Below are positions 36,527 to 45,119 of a DNA stretch of 64,000 bases, piece by piece (the first letter of the stretch is position 1; every line of letters starts with the position of its first letter). Below the pieces are notes generated by a model, which did no database searches, was not told the DNA's origin, and saw nothing but the letters and a program-made list of their open reading frames with translations. Both the position numbers and the translations under genes were made by a program. Source of the DNA: Cyanidium caldarium (taxonomy: Eukaryota; Rhodophyta; Bangiophyceae; Cyanidiales; Cyanidiaceae); NCBI GenBank assembly GCA_026184775.1, contig JANCYW010000020.1, positions 1 to 64,000 of the forward strand, read 5' to 3'.

Positions 36527-37017
36527 GGCGAGCGAGAATCGTCGAGGGGCACGGAAGACACGATCGAGCGCGTCGTCTCCCACCTGATGGTCCCTGCTCA
36601 AAGGATGCCACTCCCTCAGGATCCTCAGTGCAATACGCTTGCTGCAACTCTCGGTAACGTCTGATCCCGCGCGATGAGACTGCGCACTCCTGCGAGGTAT
36701 ACACCGGCGGCAAGGACGCGGCAGGGGGTTTGCGCGCCAATCCCGTCGACCACGCGATTCGAACGACCGATCGAGCGGCGGCAACGTTTCGGGCGGCACC
36801 GGATCGGCGACGGTCCGCGACGCTGCGTGAAACGTGTGCGGGAGCGGGGAAGGCTGGCAAGTGCTCAGGGAATATCGGTGGCATAGGGTTGAATTCGGGT
36901 AGTGCAAGCGATTCGGTGGTCCATGGATCATTTCTTGGAAGCGGCGGTTTACGGCACTGTGTCCAACTCCCACTGAAAACCTCAGACAGACGGGACAACT
37001 CCTGTGCGTCCGGCAGC
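36527..37017. other. Divergent promoter between RNR1 and RPC11
   Basis: About 490 bp with no gene of its own; open frames on both strands are low-complexity extensions of the flanking genes with no homology. It should carry the promoters and leaders of both genes. Confidence 0.6.
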
Positions 37018-37377
37018 ATGTTCCTCTGCCCGTTCTGTGACCGCAAGCTGTCGGTGATGGACGGCGCGTTCCGTCCGATGCCACAAGTCGGCTTTCGGTG
37101 TCCCACTTGCTCGTACCGATTCGTGTTGCGTAGGGGCGCGCTCTGTCAGGATATCCTGGACCGCACGGCCGCGCGGATCGCCGGTGACCGGGAGCCGAGG
37201 GGTGCGGTGATCAGCGAGGGCGGCGCTGGCGCTTACCAGGAAACCAGCCAGGTGCGCTGTATGCAGTGTGGCGCGACGCGCGTCGCCTACCACCAGATGC
37301 AGACCCGCAGCGCCGATGAGGGCATGACCACCTTTTATCGATGCATCTCCTGCGGACATCAGTGGCGGGAGCAGTGA
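37018..37377 (+). CDS. POLR3K: RNA polymerase III subunit RPC11 (RPC10/POLR3K)
   Basis: A 119-aa protein from ATG 37018; the longer frame upstream lacks similarity. Two zinc ribbons are seen: [13 protein letters not shown] with CPTCSYRF at the N-terminus, and [20 protein letters not shown] leading to CISCGHQW at the C-terminus. The second is the TFIIS-like ribbon with the acidic hairpin [15 protein letters not shown], almost identical to human POLR3K (QTRSADEPMTTFYKC). Its Asp-Glu pair inserts in the polymerase active site for RNA cleavage. The subunit is needed for proofreading, termination and reinitiation by RNA polymerase III. Length agrees with the family (about 108-110 aa). Confidence 0.95.
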   Translation: MFLCPFCDRKLSVMDGAFRPMPQVGFRCPTCSYRFVLRRGALCQDILDRTAARIAGDREPRGAVISEGGAGAYQETSQVRCMQCGATRVAYHQMQTRSADEGMTTFYRCISCGHQWREQ

Positions 37378-37381
37378 GATA

Positions 37382-37570
37382 GGGCGAGCCACAGCCCGTC
37401 CAGGTGTCTATCGCGCAGCGACCTCGACTATCCTTCCTTCGCATCATCCTGTTCGGCAAACGGCACCGGGATCAGTGCGGCAGGGCGAGCCACAGTCCGC
37501 CCAGGTGTTTATCGCGCGATGATATCCCCTACCCTGCCCTCGCCTCATCCTGTTCGGCAAACGGCACCTC
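37382..37570. repeat. Direct duplication of about 88 bp (101-bp offset) spanning a gene end
   Basis: Copy 1 starts at 37382 and copy 2 at 37483. Both run gggcgagccacag, ccaggtgt, tatcgcgc, and later tcatcctgttcggcaaacgg, with a constant offset of 101 bp. Copy 2 includes the last codons and stop of the minus-strand gene at 37529, so copy 1 is a duplicate of that gene's 3' end with its own stop-like remnant. The block before copy 2 (atcagtgcgg) also resembles the last codons of RPC11 (atcagtggcgg), suggesting the duplicated segment covered the whole gap between the two convergent genes. Confidence 0.75.
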
Positions 37571-39355
37571 CAGCATCAACTCATTGCGCCACAGAAATGA
37601 CTCCATTTGCTTGTAGATGCCCAGCACAATCTCCGCCCGATGGTCAAACGTCAGATACCCGTCCATGGCGGCCAGACGCCACCGCGACTCGTGCGGCAAC
37701 CAACCGGGAGGCACCACTCCGTCCGCGCGCAGCGCCCGCAGCAGCTGCAGTCGTTCCTGTAGCAGCCGCCGCTTGGTGACCAAGCCGCGGAACGGCCGCA
37801 CTGCAAAGCGCCGCGGCACTGCATCGCTAAGCGTGTACCGCACCCGCACTCGCCCGTCCGGCAGACCGGGATGCGGCGGTGCCACGCCCGAGGGGTAGAA
37901 CTGCTCGCTGTCAGGCGATACCTTGCCCTGCACCGCGAACACCTGCTCCTCCGTTCGGGTGCTCTGGGAATCGGGCACCACAACGCTCTTTTCCGCGTTT
38001 TCCTCTCCCGCAGCCATCCGACTCTTATCGGTCTCGCCGCGGCCAAACTTGTCGGCGTACAGGTGCGGAGTGACGCGCACCCGCCGGCCCGACGCTTGAC
38101 GCAGCGGCACCGGGATGCGCCACTGCACCAACACCTGCTGAGCAGCATCGGCACCGCTCCATCGGCGAATCTGCTCGCGCAACCGCTGCTCCAGCACCGC
38201 TTCGTCCAGCACATCCATCGGCTCCGGCAACATCCACTCGTCGCGCAGGCACGGCGCCGTGGACACTTGTTCCGCCAGCACCCGCACCGCCGTCGGCTGC
38301 ATCTCCGACAGCAGGGCGCGCCGCAGTTGAAGCGGCGCCACCGTCACAAAGTAGTCCGGACTGAGTGAGATGTTGCGGCGGAGGCGCGTCAAATTGTAGG
38401 CGTAGCCGGGCACCACCGGAAACGCGGTGCCCAGCGGACCGGCCGATTCGCCCGCTTCCTCACTACCGGGCGGCGCGAAACAGTCAAAGTAGGGGCGCAG
38501 CGGCGGCTCGCACATCAGTCGATAGCGGCGTTGGCGGCGGGTGAGCGCCAGCGGCGACTCCACTCCCAGGCCGGTCCAGCGCTCGGTCGGTGACGATGCG
38601 GCAGTTGCTGTTGCTGAGGTAGGAGCGTGGACGTCCCAGCGCGACCACAAGAAGCGATCATCCTCCGGCAACATAAACGTGAACAGCGTCTCTATGTCAC
38701 TCAGCGGGTAGAAGAATTGCCGCCCCACATCGGTGTACGTGCCCGCCCACTCCTCGCGCACCTGCTCGATACGAAAGTGGTACTGTCGGACGGCGGGCAC
38801 TGGTCCGCGACGCTTATGATCGTCTCGCACCCGCTTGCCATCCGCGACCTCCTCCGATGCCACCAGATCCGGAATACGGGTCCATCCGACGGTGAGGATG
38901 AGGCGACCGCGCAAGGTGATCCGCGGCCGCCACGGCAGCGGCCACAACGCCGTCGCATACCCCTCTACCTCTATCCGCCAGCGCGCTAGGCTGGCGCTGT
39001 CCGCAGGCAGCCCCTCGGTGCGCCAGCGTGATGGCGGCAGCCAGTAGACGTGGGCGTCTTCGTAGTAGCGGCGCGCGTACTCCCACGCCTCGGCGATGCC
39101 ATCGACGCCGATAGCCTCGGTGATGACGCCGCCCGCCCAAACTGCCTCCGACGATAGCGCCACCATCCACCGCGCCTTCAGATGCGGGCTGTGGGTGTCG
39201 AGCCAGTCGGCCAGCGTCTGTGTCCAGGCGTCGACGAAGGCGTGCAGCGCAGCGGTGTCTGGCAACTCGTCGGAGGCTGAAGGGCCGGGACCGTCCCGGC
39301 GGCCCGCGGTGGCGTGCGCCGTAAGTGCCGACTGCTGCGCGTCTCCCACTGCCAT
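37529..39355 (-). CDS. Unknown 608-aa protein
   Basis: From ATG 39355 (MAVGDAQQSALTAHATAG) the product has 608 aa; an in-frame ATG at 39568 would add 71 residues rich in Arg and Ser. No domain is recognised. The sequence has normal globular composition with many Trp/Tyr/Arg positions, for example RWMVALSSEAVWAGGVI, YHFRIEQVREEWAGTYTDVG, FLWSRWDV and CEPPLRPYFDCFAPP. There is no transmembrane segment or clear targeting signal. Long uninterrupted frame, compositional normality and the tight convergent position with RPC11 support coding. The duplicated 3' end (37382-37570) lies over its stop. It could be a lineage-specific protein or one too diverged to see by eye. Confidence 0.6.
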   Translation of the reverse strand: MAVGDAQQSALTAHATAGRRDGPGPSASDELPDTAALHAFVDAWTQTLADWLDTHSPHLKARWMVALSSEAVWAGGVITEAIGVDGIAEAWEYARRYYEDAHVYWLPPSRWRTEGLPADSASLARWRIEVEGYATALWPLPWRPRITLRGRLILTVGWTRIPDLVASEEVADGKRVRDDHKRRGPVPAVRQYHFRIEQVREEWAGTYTDVGRQFFYPLSDIETLFTFMLPEDDRFLWSRWDVHAPTSATATAASSPTERWTGLGVESPLALTRRQRRYRLMCEPPLRPYFDCFAPPGSEEAGESAGPLGTAFPVVPGYAYNLTRLRRNISLSPDYFVTVAPLQLRRALLSEMQPTAVRVLAEQVSTAPCLRDEWMLPEPMDVLDEAVLEQRLREQIRRWSGADAAQQVLVQWRIPVPLRQASGRRVRVTPHLYADKFGRGETDKSRMAAGEENAEKSVVVPDSQSTRTEEQVFAVQGKVSPDSEQFYPSGVAPPHPGLPDGRVRVRYTLSDAVPRRFAVRPFRGLVTKRRLLQERLQLLRALRADGVVPPGWLPHESRWRLAAMDGYLTFDHRAEIVLGIYKQMESFLWRNELMLEVPFAEQDEARAG

Positions 39356-40146
39356 GTAGAGGGAAGATGAGGTGCGCCGCCGTGGTGGTGATGCCCAGAC
39401 TACCTGGCGGTGACGCCATTCGCCCAAGCGAGGAGACGCCACCGCATTGCGGGGACACCCCCGTCGCGAGGTCGCCGAGAGCGGCCAGCCCGTCCCATGG
39501 CCGCACAGAGTCACGAAACCATCCACTGCATACCGCCCCTCCCTACTCTTTCTCTTTCCAGGACTCATACCTGGCTCATGGCACCGCGCGGACCGCACCC
39601 GAATGGGAGCGTATGAAATGAGCACAGGTGCGCCGCGAGCTGAGCGGCAGGGCGAGCACCGGATCGGAGCCGAGGACCCAGAGGGACGGACGCGTGATGC
39701 GAGGAGGAGTGTGTACGCGAGCGAAGACGAGCGGCTCTTGGAGGTATGAGGGAGTGGTTTGCCAGGAGCGGTGTTGTCGGGTTCGTGAGGAGTTGCGTTT
39801 ATGTCAGAGGAGCGATGAGTTGACTGAACCGGCTATGGAGGCTGCCGTAAAGTTGGCCGTGGATGTGTCTCTTCCTCGCATGCTCCCCGCGCCCTGTAAA
39901 GGACCTCTCCAAAAGTGCGACGTGGATGTAGCTCGTAGATATGGAACACAGGCGCCCTCACATCCCCAGGTCTCCTTTCTTTTCCCTGTACAGTATTGTT
40001 GCCATTCACCATATATCGCCTCATTTCCGTCTCATCGCCTTCGGCGGCGCGGGTCGGTCGGCGGCGCCTCGAACGCCGTGCCGACCTCGACGCGGCCCGT
40101 CAACCGTTCCGTCGCTCACCCTTCCTGCCGCCTCTCACTCTCCACC
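39356..40146. other. Divergent region upstream of eL18, no separate gene supported
   Basis: About 790 bp. The eL18 frame stays open upstream for 519 bases (from 39628), but this part has no similarity to eL18 and several low-complexity stretches. A pyrimidine-rich leader (ctgccgcctctcactctccacc) precedes the eL18 ATG. I looked for a snoRNA or tRNA here and could not support one. Confidence 0.5.
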
Positions 40147-40716
40147 ATGGGTATCGATCTCAAGTCGGGCGGGCGGAGCAAGCGCAAGACACGTGATGCG
40201 CCGCGATCCGAAGATCCCTACATGCGTCTGCTGTTTCGCCTCTACACCTTTTTGGCGCGGCGCACGGCGTCGCCCTTCCACACCACCGTCGCGCACCGCT
40301 TGTGCATGTCGCGCACCAACCGGCCGCCGATATCCATCGCCCGCATCCTCCGCTTCTACACCGAGGAGCACCGCAGCAAGGGCCGCATCGCTGTGGTGGT
40401 GGGCTCGGTGCTGGACGATGAGCGCAGACTGCGCCTGCCGTCGGGCATCCGCCTGTGTGCGCTGCGAGTGACCCATTCGGCGCGCACGCGCATCGAGGCC
40501 GCCGGCGGCGAAGTGATGACGTTCGATCAGCTGGCCATGGTGTCGCCGCGCGGCGAGAACATCGTGTTGTTGCGCGGCCCGAAGCATGCGCGCGGTGCCT
40601 ACAAACACTTTGCGGGCGTGATGGGCCGCGACAAAGTGCGACCGTACACCCGCGCCAAGGGACGCAAGTTTGAGCGAGCGCGCGGCCGTCGCCGCAGTCG
40701 CGGATTCAAAGTGTGA
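40147..40716 (+). CDS. RPL18: 60S ribosomal protein eL18
   Basis: A 189-aa protein starting at an ATG in the good context caccATGG. It opens MGIDLKSGGRSKRKTRDAPR and continues with SEDPYMRLLFRLYTFLARRT. The motifs SRTNRPPISIARI, VVVGSVLDDERRL, LCALRVTHSARTRI and PRGENIVLLRGPKHAR are near-identical to eL18 of animals and plants. The basic C-terminus (GRKFERARGRRRSRGFKV) is complete. It is a structural protein of the cytosolic large ribosomal subunit. Length matches the family (about 187-188 aa). The region just upstream is pyrimidine-rich, as often found before ribosomal protein genes. Confidence 0.97.
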   Translation: MGIDLKSGGRSKRKTRDAPRSEDPYMRLLFRLYTFLARRTASPFHTTVAHRLCMSRTNRPPISIARILRFYTEEHRSKGRIAVVVGSVLDDERRLRLPSGIRLCALRVTHSARTRIEAAGGEVMTFDQLAMVSPRGENIVLLRGPKHARGAYKHFAGVMGRDKVRPYTRAKGRKFERARGRRRSRGFKV

Positions 40717-40815
40717 GGAGACCGGGAGAAGACGAGGTGCGCAGTGAAGGGACACCCGCATCGGGTAGATATCTCCGGCGGCGCCCTATCGGTTCGCCCT
40801 GTCATTTACCTCCCC

Positions 40816-43158
40816 CTACTTTTTCTCGCTCGGCAGCGAGGCACGCACCTGCTGCTGCAGTTGTTGGTAAAGCGCGCGCGATCCCGTACCACCACCGGCG
40901 TTCACTCCATCGTCCCATGCGTTGTCGCCGGGACGACGTCGTTTGCGCTCCGCGGCAGACCTGTCGGTGCCACGCCGCACCCGTACACCGCTCACTTGTC
41001 CGGTGGCTATGCGGCGCTCGGCATCGACGCGCTGTTCGGCGTCGCGATAACGCGCTTGCTCCTCTACCAACGTCCGATGGTGTTGCTCGTGTTGGTCGAG
41101 CTGCTGGCCGGCGGCGGAGCGCTCCGCCGCCCGTCCGTAACGCTTCGGCATCTGTGCCAGCTGTCGCGCCGACTCGGCCACCTGCTGGTCGCGCATCCAC
41201 GCCAGTGCCTGCCGCCGACGCTGCTGCTGCGCCTCGCGCTGTGTCTGCAATTTGCGCTGCCGCCGCTTGAGGCGGTTGCGCAGGGTGCGGCGCTCCGAAC
41301 GGGTGCGCTCCGCGTCACTGCGACGCACCGGAACGGAATCGGCTGCCGACGCTGTCGCCGAAAGCGCTTGTCCGCCCGGTGGCCGATACACCTCCTGTGG
41401 CGCCTGCACCGATGCGGTGATGGTGCTGGCGGACAACTGCGTCGGGGCGGCCTCTTCCAACTGTACGGTGTCTTGGGGCACCCGAGGCGGTGCGGCCTGC
41501 GTGTCTGTCGGCTCCGCCACCGGTGTGTACACGTGATGGCTCAGCGCGTCCAACTGCCGACACAGCTTCACGAACAACTGTTCCGTCCCCTGGTGCTCGC
41601 GGTCCAAGCCGGCCGTGGCGGGCGCTGCACCGCGCGGCTGCTCGCGTTCCGCCTGGTACACCTCCGCCAACCCGATGCGGCTCTTCTCCTGACTCACTTG
41701 TGACGCCCGCAGTTGTGCCTGGCGCCGGGCAATGTCCGCCGCGCTCGTCTGTAGATCCGGTCGCACTCGTCGCTCCACATCGTCGAAAGCGCGCTCTGCC
41801 ACCCGCTGTCGAATGCGCCGCTCCAGCGCGGCAGTGTCCTCCGCCAGCGGTGCCTCGTCGTTCGCGTTGCCGTCGCCCTCCGCCTCAGTCGCCGCGTCCG
41901 CCTCCGCACCGTGCACCAAGCGGTGTCGCGGTCGCCGCGCCGCCGAAGCATCGTGCTCCAACTCGGCGTCCAACAACGAGTTGATCGGTCGTTCTGCCGC
42001 GGTCACCTCGCCGCGCAGCGTCCACGGCTTGTCGCTCACGTTGAACGTCTCCAGCTCGGCGGCGCGCCGACCGGCCTCCTCACGGGCGCGCTGAAACGGC
42101 GTGCGGTCGTCGGCGCCGTCGCCCTCGCTCGAGCCCGACGGCGGTTCGCGATCCAGAAGGCCGCGCAGTTTCAGGCGCTGCGGCTCTTCTTGCGCGTCCG
42201 CGGGCGGCTCCGCGTCGCTGAGGTCGCTCGCGTCTGAAGAGCTTTCCGACTCGGGTCGCTCTTCCTGATGCTTCGCCGCGCTGCTCGTCGTTGGCCGATG
42301 CGAGCGCCGTGCTCGCGGCGGATCGAAAAAGTCCCGGTAATAGATCGGTGCATCGCCAACTTCGTCGTCGTCATCTTCCTCGCTCGGCATACCGTCTTCT
42401 GACACTGCCGGCTCCGCGTCTATCTCTCGCTCCATCTCCTCTATCGCATCGTCCACTTCGTCCTCGCAGAAAAATTCATCATCCAGCTCAGACGGCCCGC
42501 CCACCGCTGCATCCTCCTCTTCGGAGGCACTCGCCGCCCCCTCACCGTCATCGACGTTTTCGCGGTCGGCAACACCGTTCTGCAACCTGTGCCGCGGGCC
42601 AGGCGCTGCGTGCCGGTCCTCCTCCTCCCACTCCTCTTCATCCTCGTCGCTGTACTCGCCGCTGAGCTCCTCCCAGTCCTCCTCCAGCAGGAACGACGGC
42701 AACACGCAGCCGACCTCCTCGTCCGAGTCGCGCTCAAACTCGCGCGTCTCCTGCAGTCGCTCCGAGAAGCGCACCCGCTTGCTTGGCCGCTGCAGCGTTT
42801 TTGCCGGCGGCCGACTCGTCAGCCACTGCTTGGCGCTGTCCAGCAGGGCGCCGTGTCGCAACACCAGCTCCTGCCAGATCTGCTCCGCGTCCAGTCCGTC
42901 CACCGTCAGACGCGACAGCGGCCCGACACTCCACGGTCGCTGCGGCGCCTCCTCCCCTCGGGCCGGCGACCCCGCCGCATGGTCATAGAACAACTTGCAC
43001 AACGCGCGGCATTGGGCGGCTGTCGAGGCGTCCGCGGCTGGCCACTCGTCGTCGTCGTCGTTGGCGGCGGCGGCGGCGGCGGCTGACCGCAGCCTCTCCA
43101 TTTCAGCGAGCGCCTGCCGCCACCAAACTGGCTGGCTGCGATCTTCGGTGCCGGCCAT
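40816..43158 (-). CDS. MPHOSPH10: U3 snoRNP component Mpp10
   Basis: A 780-aa protein from ATG 43158. The middle is strongly acidic (EEEWEEEDR, DEFFCEDEVDDAIEEMEREI, SEEDDDDE) and leads to YYRDFFDPP, a hallmark of Mpp10. The conserved block NVSDKPWTLRGEVTAAERPI then NSLLDAELEHD matches the KPWQLKGEV...RP.NSLLE..L.FD block of yeast and human Mpp10. It is followed by LERRIRQRVAERAFDDVER. The C-terminus is Arg/Gln-rich coiled coil. Mpp10 forms a complex with Imp3 and Imp4 in the small-subunit processome and is needed for 18S rRNA processing in the nucleolus. Length is close to the family (about 590-680 aa). It converges on eL18 with a 99-bp gap. Confidence 0.88.
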   Translation of the reverse strand: MAGTEDRSQPVWWRQALAEMERLRSAAAAAAANDDDDEWPAADASTAAQCRALCKLFYDHAAGSPARGEEAPQRPWSVGPLSRLTVDGLDAEQIWQELVLRHGALLDSAKQWLTSRPPAKTLQRPSKRVRFSERLQETREFERDSDEEVGCVLPSFLLEEDWEELSGEYSDEDEEEWEEEDRHAAPGPRHRLQNGVADRENVDDGEGAASASEEEDAAVGGPSELDDEFFCEDEVDDAIEEMEREIDAEPAVSEDGMPSEEDDDDEVGDAPIYYRDFFDPPRARRSHRPTTSSAAKHQEERPESESSSDASDLSDAEPPADAQEEPQRLKLRGLLDREPPSGSSEGDGADDRTPFQRAREEAGRRAAELETFNVSDKPWTLRGEVTAAERPINSLLDAELEHDASAARRPRHRLVHGAEADAATEAEGDGNANDEAPLAEDTAALERRIRQRVAERAFDDVERRVRPDLQTSAADIARRQAQLRASQVSQEKSRIGLAEVYQAEREQPRGAAPATAGLDREHQGTEQLFVKLCRQLDALSHHVYTPVAEPTDTQAAPPRVPQDTVQLEEAAPTQLSASTITASVQAPQEVYRPPGGQALSATASAADSVPVRRSDAERTRSERRTLRNRLKRRQRKLQTQREAQQQRRRQALAWMRDQQVAESARQLAQMPKRYGRAAERSAAGQQLDQHEQHHRTLVEEQARYRDAEQRVDAERRIATGQVSGVRVRRGTDRSAAERKRRRPGDNAWDDGVNAGGGTGSRALYQQLQQQVRASLPSEKK

Positions 43159-43711
43159 GGTCGTGAATCCTTCGCCCTAACGAGGCGGCGCACCGAGTTG
43201 CCGCTTCGAGTGGAGTGAACGCGTTTAGGGAAGACGCTGTGGACCGCCGTCAGACACAGAGACCACGCCGCAGTGGTCCAGTTGGGGGGCAGCGAGTTGG
43301 CGGGGCAGACGTCGATTACGACGGGGTGCAGCGCAGAAAGGAGGCCGAGAAAGAGGAGGGTATTCGAAGAGATGATGTGCGTGGCACGTGATAGCCTGGC
43401 TGAGTGAGAGAGAGAGAGAGTTCTGAAGGTGAACGGAGGTAGAGATGGAGCGTGGCACGGAGCGTCTGCCGTTTTGGTGAGGGCGCCTTTGCATGCGCAT
43501 GGATCGGCACCTCGGTGCCGCGGCCCGACCGCCGTCTCTGGTGACAACGCCACGCAGCAGCGATGAGCACCGTCTTCAACGCATCCCGTACTGGAGCCGG
43601 CTGCCATGCGAATACACGCCTTTCTTTTACTACCGCCTCCCATTGAACACACTCGCGGCGCCACCGCTGCCACCTCCCATTCCACCTCAACGACACTTCC
43701 GCATCCCATTT
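43159..43711. other. Intergenic upstream of MPP10
   Basis: About 550 bp between two minus-strand genes. No gene is seen; open frames on the minus strand begin at non-ATG codons or show Ser/Leu-rich low complexity. A short ga-dinucleotide run lies at about 43403-43419. Confidence 0.55.
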
Positions 43712-44260
43712 TCATACCTTCCCCAAGTGCTCCTTCACCGACTGTAACGCCAGCTCGCAGGAGCGGTCGGGCGACACTGGTATCGCGTCGGCAACGCGGT
43801 TGGCATCGCCGGCCGAGAACACGAAATGCGAGCGGATGGTGTTGGCCGGCGGTTTGCGCGCTTTGAGTGCCGCTATGAGCGTCTGCTGGGGATCAGACAG
43901 GCCGCGCACCTCGCTCTTGTATTTGGCTCGCCAACGTGCTAGCGCCTCCGGCTTGTCCTTGCTCAGCACAAAGCAGCGCACGCCCAGTTTGGTGAATTCC
44001 TGGTAACGCTCGGTGAACGAGCCGTACTGCCGGTTGCATCCTGGTGTGTTCGCCTTGGGCACCAGGAACACCACCACGGGCCCGTCGGCACACAGCTGGC
44101 GCAACGTCACCGCCTCGCTGGTGTCATTGAGCACCTCAATGTCGCGGTAGTCGACCGCCCTGTCCTTCTTGGCGGACTTGTCCGTCTTGGTGTCGGAGCC
44201 GCTACGCACCGCCACTGCCGCCGCGGCTGCGACCGGTTGCCGCTTCGATCGAGTGCTCAT
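43712..44260 (-). CDS. Dot5/PrxQ-like thiol peroxidase with altered resolving cysteine
   Basis: A 182-aa peroxiredoxin from ATG 44260. The N-terminus (MSTRSKRQPVAAAAAVAVRS, then KTDKSAKKDR) is basic and resembles a nuclear-localised leader, as in yeast Dot5. The AhpC/TSA fold shows DGPVVVFLVPKANTPGC with the peroxidatic Cys, and later KLGVRCFVLSKDKPE and LSDPQQTLIAAL. The segment KPPANTIRSHFVFSAG and VSPDRSCELALQSV closely follow Dot5. In PrxQ/Dot5 the resolving Cys sits five residues after the peroxidatic one (TPGC...AC); here the motif reads TPGCNRQYGSF, so Tyr replaces it. Other Cys residues (in VRCFV and RSCEL) could substitute, or it may be a 1-Cys enzyme. A longer upstream frame exists but has no similarity. 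Confidence 0.8.
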   Translation of the reverse strand: MSTRSKRQPVAAAAAVAVRSGSDTKTDKSAKKDRAVDYRDIEVLNDTSEAVTLRQLCADGPVVVFLVPKANTPGCNRQYGSFTERYQEFTKLGVRCFVLSKDKPEALARWRAKYKSEVRGLSDPQQTLIAALKARKPPANTIRSHFVFSAGDANRVADAIPVSPDRSCELALQSVKEHLGKV

Positions 44261-45119
44261 GACACAAGCTGGTCGACGTGCCGGGTGAGAGCTAGCGGCG
44301 CGTGCGCCGGAGATGCGAGCTGCAGCCGATGCGAGACAGCGCCGAGGTGAATGCCGGTACAAAGGAGGGAGCGCAAGTCGGGAAGCCGTGAGAGTATCAC
44401 GAGCAAAGCTGTCGAGGGGGTGAGTGTTGGGTGGGGGTGCACATACCGGTGGAGGGAAAGCGTTTCTGCAGAGATATAGAGAGGGAGAGAGGCGTGAATG
44501 CAGTGACTCGCCTCCAGAAAATATGTCATTGCCATGTACAGGCCAGGCGATGTGCCCTTTTCTCCACACCGACCCTACTGACCTACTCGGTAGCGATGTT
44601 CCTCCTAGCGGCGCGGAGGTCGTCTCTCTGCGGCCAAGCGCGCCAGGCCAAGAACTGTTTCACGACTCCCCCAGTACCTATCACCGGTGGTGCTCGCCCT
44701 GTGCGCACCAATTTTCACACAACCCAACGCCTCCCGGGCAAGCATCCACCCCGACTCACTCTCCTGCTCCTCCTTCCCTCGCCTTCCACCCTCTTCCATT
44801 TCCTTCCAATTTCCGGCGGCGTCCGTCGGCGCCGGAGCGCGCATGAACTCGTCATCGGCGGCGCGCTTTCGGCTACGGGGAGGCGGTTTCTTATCGCTAG
44901 TGCATAGCACGCTGGCAAAGCCGCCCGGTGCACACGGACAGCAGTTGACGTAGCGTCGGCAACAGCAGCAGTAGGGCGCGCTTGTCAGGGTTGTATTGGA
45001 TAGCGTTGCAGGTCACCAGTTCGAGCGAGCGGACGACGACGGGGACGGGCGTGCAAGCGCACAACACGGTTGCAAGCAACCCGCAGTTGTTACGACAAAA
45101 CTACCGTTTCTCGACCATC
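44261..45119. other. Divergent region between DOT5-like and CPN60, no gene supported
   Basis: About 860 bp. The open frames here (for example 44431-44907 plus, 44605-44910 minus) have no domain and overlap one another. The stretch 44750-44810 is C/T-rich. It should contain two promoters and leaders; the CPN60 frame is open back to 44982 but the extra residues do not look like coding sequence. Confidence 0.5.

Noticed and set aside
39628-40146. N-terminal extension of eL18 or a separate upstream gene
   Set aside because: eL18 starts with its conserved MGIDLK at 40147 in a good context, and the upstream 519 bases have no similarity to any protein I know.
44424-44910. Small genes between DOT5-like and CPN60
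   Set aside because: Overlapping frames in several phases on both strands without domain or composition support.
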